62,589 nt of DNA from Klebsormidium nitens. Taxonomy: Eukaryota; Streptophyta; Klebsormidiophyceae; Klebsormidiales; Klebsormidiaceae. Shown in pieces: positions 1 through 7,946 of the stretch (positions are counted from its first letter, which is position 1; each line of letters opens with the position of its first letter). The position numbers and the translations under genes are program-made. A model generated the notes under the pieces. The model saw only the letters and a program-made list of their open reading frames with translations. It searched no databases and was not told the DNA's origin. The DNA is taken from NCBI GenBank assembly GCA_000708835.1, contig DF237316.1, positions 30,033 to 92,621 on the forward strand, written 5' to 3'.

Positions 1-78
1 AACCGATAGGAAACGTTTCCCTTTCGTCATCATCGTCGATGGCGTCTCGCAACTTTGACACCGTTGTACGAAATGGTC

Positions 79-148
79 AACAGTCAAAACCTGCATCCTA
101 TTAGATATATATAAGTCGTTATAGATTGCAAGAATTGACTGTTCTCCA
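79..148. repeat. Left hairpin repeat flanking the primase-recombinase block
   Basis: An imperfect inverted repeat runs from AGTCAAAACCTGCA to TGCAAGAATTGACT, with an AT-rich TATATATAAG core. A closely similar sequence in the same orientation lies at 7320-7387. Together the two copies bracket the primase/helicase and recombinase genes. They may be element ends or two copies of an unrelated short MITE; no target-site duplication could be shown by eye. Confidence 0.5.
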
Positions 149-304
149 AGGGCATGCCGAGGGCGCAATGGCCCCCTTGCTGCCTCCGCGTTATCTCAAT
201 CGCGAACTTGCAAGCGCCTTCTGGCCCGTTAATATGTGCATTCACTGTGCAACACGGCTTGAAGGTGCGAGGACGTAGCAAAAGTCGCTGCGATGTTGGT
301 GCAG

Positions 305-602
305 GTTTCACTACGCCAAGGCGGGTGCGGAGGTTCACAAGTGCGGGCCCTCCAACGCCACCGACTTCTACGATCTGCTTCGGTGGGTCAACACCTCGGC
401 GGTGGAGTCCGTGAACAGCTTCTTGAAGAGGTTTAGGACGCTGGGCTGGTACTCGGGGCTGGAGAGCTTCATGATCTTCCTGTCCATCCTCCTCAGCGGC
501 TATAACGTCGATCTCAGGCGGGTAGACGATGCGAAGCTGAGGGTGACGGTGCCGGCAGGGCAATGGAGTGAGATAGTCAGGAGGCTGCTGTTAGGAGGGT
601 GA
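305..602 (+). pseudogene. 3' exon fragment of a transposase-like gene
   Basis: An open frame of 98 codons follows a good 3' splice site (GGTGCAG at 298-304) and ends at a TGA at 600-602. It contains WVNTSAVESVNSFLKRF followed by a hydrophobic stretch around FMIFLSILLSGYN. An 'N-T-S-x-x-E-x-x-N-S-F-L-x-R' segment followed by a hydrophobic helix and YN is typical of the C-terminal end of several plant and algal transposases, where the Glu and Asn are the conserved positions. The 5' part lies outside the window or is lost; upstream sequence to position 1 shows no matching frame. The family was assigned by motif memory only. It may belong to the same transposon type as the cysteine-rich exon at 60014-61945, but that link is speculative. 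Confidence 0.45.
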
Positions 603-639
603 TCGGTTCGCTACCTTTGGAATGCAAAACGGTCCTGAA

Positions 640-1140
640 ACACGATTGTATCAGATTGTATCAGATTGTATCAGATTGTATCACGTTCCAAACGGTGCGG
701 AATGTGGATTGAATGAATGCCATTTTCTCACTCGCATGCATTGCAATTGGGGGGGGATGGACAAAAATGGAGAGGCCAGGCTCGTCGCGTCACAAACGGG
801 TGGAAAATGATCCTGATACATTGATGCGCTTGATACAGTCTTCACAAGTTCTCTATATATATACAAAAAAACACCCTCTCTTTTTTCAAAATATATATTA
901 TACTTTACCCTTGTATCTTGTATCATTTGTATCAGCTTCGTGATGGCCTTTCTTCCTCTAATTCCACCTCTTTCCCCCATTTGCTTTTGTGTCCTCTAAA
1001 GAAATTCCTAGTATCATTCTAAATATTGCTATCATCGCGGCCGTTCTCGGGTGACGAGAGACGTTTGGGGAACCGCTCACTACCTGATACAGCTTTTATG
1101 GCAGGGCCAAAAACGCGTATCAGTTGTATCACCTCCCAGC
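640..1140. repeat. Cluster of TGTATCA / TGATACA repeats
   Basis: Four head-to-tail copies of a 10-bp unit (GATTGTATCA) occur at 646-684. Further TGTATCA or TGATACA sites follow near 813, 829, 917, 925, 1085 and 1120, in both orientations. The 603-1500 interval holds no supportable gene. The cluster lies just downstream of the 3' end of the primase/helicase gene. Iterated short sites beside a replication gene recall origin iterons, but a plain microsatellite remnant is equally possible. Confidence 0.5.
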
Positions 1141-1500
1141 GAGTTACCTGGATTCTCGAGGACCCCAACAATCTTCTAATGAAGGCTGGATTCGACACGA
1201 TTCGGCCACCGGCGGTTCCGAGTTGCCGTCTTCGTCCTCCCGAAGTTCGTCATCGGTCTTGAGCCGGATTCCGAAGAAGCCAGCTGATCTGCGTCGCGAA
1301 CCATCGACCATCGGGATCATTCGATTTACGCCTGTGAATGGGTGTTGATAGATGTTCTTCGCTTTCATTGCCTGTGTTAGGATTCCGTCGTTGGCCATCG
1401 CTCTATCGTGTCCTAAACTCATCAAGAATGCGGCGTAGGCCGCCGTGATTTCGACTTTGGTGATCTTGTACTCCCTCCCCAGCTTGCAGAAACCGGAAAC

Positions 1501-4173
1501 TCACGCACCCAACTGATCGTTCTCGGTCGTATATTTGGTGATAGCTGCGCTGAAAATCTGCGGGATTGGTTTCAGAGCCGGTGCGCTCGGATTTGCCGCC
1601 TTACGTGCGTAGTACATCATTGCTCCTTCCACGCAGAAATCTAGGGTGTCGGCAGCGCCCTCGTCCGACTCCATGTAGTTCTTCAGGTTGGTGTCGATAA
1701 GCCTGTGCAGTGGATTATTCGCGTCGATCTGGTCCTCGCTTCTGAAAAGCTTGTTGAACATCATCAGGAGGAGGCGCCGAATCATGCCCTCATCGTTGGC
1801 GGGGAACAATGGCCGGTAATTCGTCAGCATGCATAGCTTGAAACGCGGCACATAGTTCTCCGTCTTGCAGAACAACTGGCGAGCATTGATCCCGCCTCCA
1901 CCGGTTAATTCCTTCAAAGAGCCGCAGTTGAGATGCTCTTCTTGTTCGCTCTCGTCCATGATCACGAGGCGAGCTGCCTTTATGTGCATCAGGTGGGACG
2001 ACGCGGCCGATGCGCTCTGGCTAAAGGCTGGTTTGATGAATATGGCCTTTGCACCGGTGGTGCAATACGTGCCGAATGCCTTTTGCAGTGCGATTTTCAG
2101 CTGCGTTTTTCCGTTTCCTCCGCAGCCATTCAAGATTGAAAGGAGCTCTTCACAGGTCTCGCCCGTGAGGCAATACCCAAAGAACATTTGGACCCACTCG
2201 ATGATGCTTTCGTCCAGGACCGAGATCATGAAACCCCGGAATTTCGCTGTGGGGGCTCTGCTTGCCCCTCGCACGTACGTGAAGGTTTGGTTGTTGCACA
2301 GATCCTTCGGATGGTGCTTCGAAAGCTGCCCGGTCTTCAGATCGATCAACCCGTTTGGTGCATTGGCCACGCAAGGATCCTAATCGAACTTATCCGTGAG
2401 TTGGGCCACGAACAGTTCAGTGATCGTCGAATGCAGACACTTAGCCACTTGGACCGGATCTTGGACGTTGATTTTGAAGGGGGGCATATCCCTCTCGCTT
2501 TGATCCATGCAAGATTTCGTGGCAGACTTTATCATGGGTTTCCGCTTCTCGGGAACCGAATCCAAGTCCACTTCGCGCGTCTCTTGGTTCCAAAAGGGTG
2601 CTAAAACAGGGTGCTCCGATAGCAGCTTCCTCTCATGGTCGTCTCGCTTCATCTCGTACCAAGTCATCAAAATCCCCATCTGCGATGTGAACACGTTTGA
2701 GACGAGATTGTAAGTGTCTTGGATCCAAGAGGAGCCGTTCCATACGTAGAAAACCGCCGCTCCTTTCTGTGACTTTTCTGCTTCGTGCACGGTGGTAAGG
2801 ATTCGGCCTTCAATCATGTATAAATATGCAAAGAGCTTGCCCAAGTTGGCAAAAGCTCCAGGTACGGCATTGGCAAGTACGATCTGAAGCAGCAAATTCC
2901 GGGTCTCTTGAGACCCCTTGATGTGCCTCATAATTACCTGCATGTCGTCGTATTGATCGACCGGATCGCTGGTGGCATCCTCAAGAGCTGCTTCTAGGCT
3001 CAATTGGCCGAGCTTCCTCACCGGCTCGTGGGAACATTGGTCACCGTGGCAGCGGTAGTAGACATTCCGCCCGCGCTTCAGCAGGTTGAAATTATTGCTG
3101 CCTTGATGTTCGCGGCCGAAGAAGCACGTCCTAGGCCCGGTCGTCCGGAAGCAGTAATACGTACCGTATAGACCGTGCTGGAGCGAGCTCGCATACGTGC
3201 TTGACGAATCCTTCGCCTTCTCCTTCAGCATCTTCTGAAGCTCTCGCACGAGCAGACCATCCTGCGCCAATGGCACATGTGTCGCACCCCCTGTGACCGG
3301 CTCGACCGGTCTGGCCGGCTGGACCGGCTCATCTTCTGAGGCTGGATTCTGGTCAACTTCGCCACCGCTGTCGACAGCGCGGGGCAGTGGGGCACATTCC
3401 GAGGCGGCGATCGAAGGCCCCGCACCAGCTGAGCCTCGATTGATAGTATCGACAAGCCAGCTTGGCATTGCCTGTGGGATTCCGTCGCCCTCAGGTGCCC
3501 AGGAGTAGCCTCGAGATTCGCCGTGCTGCCCCAGATATCGAGCAGGTGGGGCAAAGCAGAGACCTCCGATGCCTCTGCCATCGATACCGTAGTCCTTGCC
3601 TTCGACGACCAGCCCTGCAAAGTTGTTAGTTCTATTCAGGCCGACCGTTGCGGTGATGTCGAAGTAATAGTGGTAACCCCCACTGCCGGTGACGACCTTC
3701 AATGTTGCAGGCTCACCGTGCTGGCTTGTTAGCTTGTTCCAAATTTCAATACCGGAGCGTTTTATCTTACCGTCCGACTTGATACTGCTTGCAACGTCGA
3801 CGTCGACGCAAAACAGCTTACTTGGCTCTGTCATTACAGCAAGGCCGTTACACTTCTTGGACGACCTGAGGACGCTCCCGATTTTGGCTTTCCACTTGTC
3901 CACCGTTGCCAGCTGACCCCAGGGAAGTGAGAATTTCGGATCTTTTTTACCGCTCGCTTTCAAGGTGATGGTCACTGGTACACAATAGATTTCGTGCGTG
4001 CTCAGGCGCATGATCTCCGAGCTGACGTCCTTGGGGTCTAGGGCCGACGGCCTCACGTCGGATCGAGCGCCCGGGGTCAAACCGTCGGGGTATTGTTGAG
4101 GAGCCTGGAGGCCTGACGCTGACAAGGTGGCGGCAGTCTCAGAGGAGTTGCTGGTGTTCATGGCGCTGAGCAT
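1501..4173 (-). pseudogene. Primase-polymerase / SF3 helicase (intronless copy, one in-frame TAG)
   Basis: This is one continuous reading frame from the ATG at 4173 to the TGA at 1501, interrupted by a single TAG at 2382-2380. The N-terminal half is an archaeo-eukaryotic primase-polymerase: acidic motif FCVDVD, histidine motif GSGGYHYYF and third motif GIDGRGIGG, in the expected order and spacing. A linker with a CHGDQC-type cysteine pair follows. After the TAG comes the D5-type N-terminal domain (NGLIDLKTGQL) and an SF3 helicase with Walker A GCGGNGKT, Walker B RLVIMDE and a sensor-1 region (CMLTNYRPLF). Such fusions replicate polinton-like viruses, transpovirons, large DNA viruses and some plasmids. 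No introns are needed, unlike the related locus at 8319-14188. An ATG 12 bases further in (4161) is an alternative start. The TAG is either an inactivating mutation or a sequence error; readthrough cannot be excluded. The family assignment is strong. Confidence 0.85.
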
Positions 4174-4272
4174 GTTATACTCTAAGGTTCTGTTAGGAAA
4201 AAAATAAGCGTCAGAAAAACGCACGTACGCGGACAACCCTCGAATATTTTCTCAAGTGAGACTACGACTGAA

Positions 4273-4605
4273 ATGTCAGACACACTTAACAACCTACCCA
4301 AGAAAGGCACTTACGCCGACGAGGTGTTTACCTGTGAGTGCCGCCATTGCTTGACGGCACGAAAATACAAACTGCGGAATCCGGATGCTCAAAACCGTTC
4401 TATGGCCGAATACTATCAGCGAAACAAAGATACCCTCCTCATTGATCAAGCATGGCTGCGATACAAGCGAGGGGTGAATCTTCACTTCAAGACCCTTACG
4501 AAACTCAAACAAGCTGGCTTCCCCGTAGAAATGACCGCTGGTGCGCCAGCCTCTCAGCCTACAGAGAATGATCTGATGCATTTCGTTGCAGTCGAAGCCG
4601 CTTAG
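4273..4605 (+). CDS. Hypothetical 110-aa protein divergent from the primase-helicase
   Basis: The frame starts with ATG and ends with TAG, and lies between the primase/helicase gene and the recombinase gene, transcribed away from the former. The protein is polar. An early cluster CECRHC could bind a metal ion, and a basic stretch (RKYKLRNP) follows. A Tyr/Arg/Lys-rich middle segment could form helices. No family was recognised. Its position with a shared 5' gap of about 100 bases to the primase start (4173) suggests one divergent promoter region, as is common in compact virus-like elements. It could be chance, because the length is modest. Confidence 0.4.
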   Translation: MSDTLNNLPKKGTYADEVFTCECRHCLTARKYKLRNPDAQNRSMAEYYQRNKDTLLIDQAWLRYKRGVNLHFKTLTKLKQAGFPVEMTAGAPASQPTENDLMHFVAVEAA

Positions 4606-4677
4606 CCCTTTGGTTTCCTTTCGTACGATCGCATCTGTGTGGTGACTGAATGGAGCATCCTAGACGCCACATATTGC

Positions 4678-5658
4678 CTATCCGCTAGCGAGGCGTCGTT
4701 CTGGTACCGGTCTGTCAGGAAAATTGTGCCGCAAGTGGTTGATTGTCAGATGTCGCCCATCAGTGAATGGAATCTCGCGAATGAATTGGGTTAGGTACTC
4801 GTCGTTCATAGGGTCGCCAAGGTTGCTCAGCAACGTCAGGAAAAACGCTCGAGGTACGAGCTCGATCGAGCGCTTGATGTAACACGAGAGTCGCTTCGGC
4901 ATCTCGAACCGCTGCTCCCCGTACTGCTTTGCTGTTTTGAACGACTTTAGCACGAGTACGTAAGTCTCGGTGTCTCTAGACTCCTTCAAAACGTTTCCGT
5001 ACTCATCGAACATGTCCTTTGCGGCCTGATTGTGAAAGCTGCCGTCCGCTTTCTGCAACGGGAGGTCGGACCAATCGCGCCGCTTAGGCGGTTCGAGAAC
5101 GTTGGCAGCCAGAAGTAGGTGTTGGAAGACCACCTTCACCTCCTCTCGATTCAGGCGCCGCCCGCTCCCTCGAAACTCTGGCAGGATCTGACGCCTTATG
5201 CGCCGTCCCAACTCTTCCATTTTGTCCTTGATCTCCTGCATCGTGATCCAATTGTCCAACTCTTTTTTGGTGGCCTTTTGGGAGCCCGCGTTTCTCATCT
5301 GTTCAGCCTTTGCCAGCAAAAAGCACACGTAGTACTTCCTGTGAGTCTCCTGCCACCCGTTCTGGCGAGAGAGGGCCATAAGAGGGGTCAGCTTGTTGCA
5401 CAGTGACCCTTTGCTTGGGTAGTGCTTTTGGATGACCTCGATAACCCGATCTACGCTGTCTTTGATCCACTCTAGGTCATCCGGCAGGGAATCGCCCGAA
5501 CCCAGAAGGCGATGGACCGCATTTAAAGACTTGACATACTGAGCACAGGTGCTCTCAGCCCTGCCCTCTCCCTCCAGCAATTTTGCATGGCACATGGCCG
5601 AGCCGCAGCGCACGATCCTTACGTCATCATCCACGGCTGCTTCCTGCGAGGATGTCAT
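4678..5658 (-). CDS. Tyrosine recombinase / integrase, C-terminal end missing
   Basis: The protein has 326 residues and starts at an ATG. The first ~150 residues look like the SAM-like core-binding domain of virus-type tyrosine recombinases: ESTCAQYVKSLNAVHRLLG, then DLEWIKDSVDRVIEVI and a helix with KYYVCFLLAKAEQ. The catalytic part shows the box-I arginine context LEPPKRRDW, the beta-hairpin lysine context SFKTAKQYG and the second arginine in NHLRHNF. The frame stops only about 12 residues after that motif, so the final His/Trp and the nucleophilic Tyr are absent. The gene is therefore probably truncated or frameshifted. Such recombinases integrate polinton-like viruses and cryptons. Co-location with the primase/helicase gene supports a mobile, virus-derived unit. 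Catalytic competence is doubtful. Confidence 0.7.
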   Translation of the reverse strand: MTSSQEAAVDDDVRIVRCGSAMCHAKLLEGEGRAESTCAQYVKSLNAVHRLLGSGDSLPDDLEWIKDSVDRVIEVIQKHYPSKGSLCNKLTPLMALSRQNGWQETHRKYYVCFLLAKAEQMRNAGSQKATKKELDNWITMQEIKDKMEELGRRIRRQILPEFRGSGRRLNREEVKVVFQHLLLAANVLEPPKRRDWSDLPLQKADGSFHNQAAKDMFDEYGNVLKESRDTETYVLVLKSFKTAKQYGEQRFEMPKRLSCYIKRSIELVPRAFFLTLLSNLGDPMNDEYLTQFIREIPFTDGRHLTINHLRHNFPDRPVPERRLASG

Positions 5659-6676
5659 TTAGATATACTGAGGAAGTATTCCCAGAATACCACGAGTTCA
5701 AAACGACGTCCCCCTGACCATCATAACCCCTTCGAAAGCAATTCCAAGGGAGTCGGGTCGTGTTTTTAGGAGGGGCACGGACACCAACATCCACTGATTC
5801 GGAGAAAAGTGCACTAGGTCGGGATTTAAAAACGCGGTATTTTCTGAAAATACCGATCCAGGGATTCTAGCTGATAAGGGGGCATGTTCGCATTTAATAC
5901 TGCTTTCGGCCTGACGATTGGTCGGGAACTGGGCATGATTCTAAGAGGTTCGAGACATTTACTTGGAGTGCGTCCGGGGGGAGGTCATTTTCTTTGAGCC
6001 CTGCTGCATTTTTTTTCATTGCATTTGACAACGATATGGAAGAGCAACCTCTTGACGAAGGTAAAGACCGGCGTTCGTTTCGGGTTCTCAAAGCTCTTGA
6101 CATGAAGTGCACTGATCAAAGCAATAGGCTGGATGGAGCTCGGCTGGAGATCGACGCCGAGAAGGGCAGAGTAGTCCAAGCGGGCTCAAGAGCAGGATCT
6201 TCTCTTTTTCGACTGCTCAAGGCAGATTCCCGTAAGTCCGCAACCCTTCCCTACGCATGCAGCATTCTCCTACAGGAAACGACGAGAAGCAGCAAGCATA
6301 AGCAGTTCGCATACTCTGTCTCTCTTTGCGCATTACCTGAAATAGAAGGCCTGAGGGAATGCAGTTTCAGGGAAGTTACCGAACAACGGCAACGAAGCTG
6401 ACGTTGGAGGCATTTGATGCCTTGCTGCAGAAATCAACGGGGAGTTTGAAAAAACAAAGCGTGACAGCGGCGGCCCTCATGGGTAAAAACCCAAGGCGTT
6501 CCAAACCTACGAAGAAGACTCAAACATTGGGGTCTACTCCTTAAGCTCCGATGACCAGTAATTTTACTTAGGGAAATATTCACGAACTGTCGAATCAACC
6601 CGTAAGGCTTGACACAGCAACGGCGCACGCTTCGATGCGTGAAAAAACGGACTACTTTCCTTAAACTTCTTAAAAG
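5659..6676. other. Interval with weak plus-strand ORFs
   Basis: No recognisable gene was found. A plus-strand frame beginning with the ATG at 6036 runs to 6401, and an overlapping frame shifted by one base runs on to 6544. The second has a basic tail rich in Lys, Arg and Ser. Together they could be one small basic protein broken by a frameshift or an unrecognised intron. Nothing else in the interval has a supportable signal. Confidence 0.2.
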
Positions 6677-7153
6677 CTAGCCTCTCGCGCTGGCTGCGAG
6701 CCGGTTGTTGGCCTTACACTTGGCGGGGTTCGCCAGGAGGTCGAGCATGAGGTCATCGGCCGTGAGGTATCTCAGTTCGGCGATTTGTGCTTCCATCGAA
6801 ATCTCATGCTGCGTGCGCACTTTGTCGCATGCTTTCCTGCTCTTGCTATGTTGCTCCGAACGTTTTAGAACAGACCCCCAGTCTACCAACAGATTGTAGG
6901 GGTTTTTGCACCGGTGCACGACTATCTCCGCCTTTTGAAGACCACGGCAAACTGCATTGACCATGTCACACATCGAGAATGGTGGGAGGGTCCCTCGAAT
7001 TCCCGAAATCTCCCCCAACGGCAGTACCATGCCGTGCGTGTGCTCCGTTTCGAAAGTCCGTTTAATGCGGCTGATAGATTTATCAAGACACTCCTGGTAA
7101 AACTGTCGGATCTGATTCTTCGTTTTGTTGTGGGCTGCCAATATATCCTGCAT
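6677..7153 (-). CDS. Hypothetical 158-aa protein
   Basis: The ATG-initiated frame lies at the inner edge of the block bracketed by the hairpin repeats. The protein is mixed-charge and probably helical. It starts with a basic helix (HNKTKNQIRQFYQECLDK) and has a central Gly/Pro-rich turn region and a conserved-looking NPYNLLVDWGSVL segment. No family was recognised. Its orientation matches the recombinase and primase genes, so it may be another gene of the same element, upstream of the recombinase. A 158-codon frame with ordinary composition is suggestive but not proof of coding. Confidence 0.35.
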   Translation of the reverse strand: MQDILAAHNKTKNQIRQFYQECLDKSISRIKRTFETEHTHGMVLPLGEISGIRGTLPPFSMCDMVNAVCRGLQKAEIVVHRCKNPYNLLVDWGSVLKRSEQHSKSRKACDKVRTQHEISMEAQIAELRYLTADDLMLDLLANPAKCKANNRLAASARG

Positions 7154-7319
7154 GTTACTCGTCTTAGATAGATGTATGAAAATTACAACTCGCTAAACCG
7201 TAATCACCTTCAGCACGTTTAGGTTGTTCAGACATTTGCGCAAAATATTTCCACGTAGCAAAGAGTCAAATCTGCCACAAAGCAAGGGGGGTATGAGCCA
7301 TGAAAACGTTTGACAGTGG

Positions 7320-7387
7320 AGAGTCAAAACTTGCAAATCTTACTTTAGTATATAAGCTATTATCGAGTGCAAATTTTGACTGATCCG
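7320..7387. repeat. Right hairpin repeat flanking the primase-recombinase block
   Basis: The sequence resembles 79-148 in the same orientation. It starts with AGTCAAAACTTGCAA, has an AT-rich core (TAGTATATAAGC) and ends with TGCAAATTTTGACT, so it is itself an imperfect hairpin. The two copies are about 7.2 kb apart. Confidence 0.5.
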
Positions 7388-7739
7388 TTCGGCACCATGT
7401 AAATCTAAACGGCTCTACTCCAAGCACGGCAGGAGCTTCGTTCAGGCAAGACGGCAACCTCCTTTTAAAATTTGGGCAAAGGCAGCAGCCTTCTTTAGGA
7501 CGTTCAGGTTCGTGCGCAAACCATTTTCACGTGGCGAGGGGTCTACGAAAAGACGGCGCCGGTCTCGAACGTTTGGCGGCAGCGGCAACTTGCTCTATCA
7601 GAATGTTCAGGTTTGTGCGCAGACTATTACCACGTGGCGGAAAAAAAGGGGCCAGTTCAAAACGCATGCGACATACGTCCATGTTGCGGAAACCTTGAAT
7701 ATTTCCCTTGAATATTTCTGTTGACGAAGGTGCCTTGCC

Positions 7740-7946
7740 ATGAAATCTGTCACCAAGGCAAAGCAGACAAAAACCCTTGCACCACTGGCGAAACGCGAGA
7801 AGAGTGCGCTGGTCGAAGAGGCTTCGAGGCGATATCAAGAAATGCTCGAATCCGGAGAAGATGAGGAATTCAACGTTCTTGTGAAGGAGCATGAAGCGCA
7901 GAAAGCCCTTGGCCGGAGAGTCGAGAGTGCCAGGGGGCCGGTCTAG
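7740..7946 (+). CDS. Possible small 68-aa helical protein
   Basis: An ATG-initiated frame encodes a strongly charged, Lys/Glu-rich, probably helical peptide containing ALVEEASRRYQEMLESGEDE. No family was recognised. It lies among half-element repeats, and its 3' end abuts another copy, so it may be a remnant exon rather than a complete gene. Confidence 0.2.
   Translation: MKSVTKAKQTKTLAPLAKREKSALVEEASRRYQEMLESGEDEEFNVLVKEHEAQKALGRRVESARGPV

Noticed and set aside
1865-2604. Plus-strand frames of 138-172 codons
   Set aside because: Antisense to the SF3 helicase and primase linker, whose motifs are unambiguous on the minus strand.
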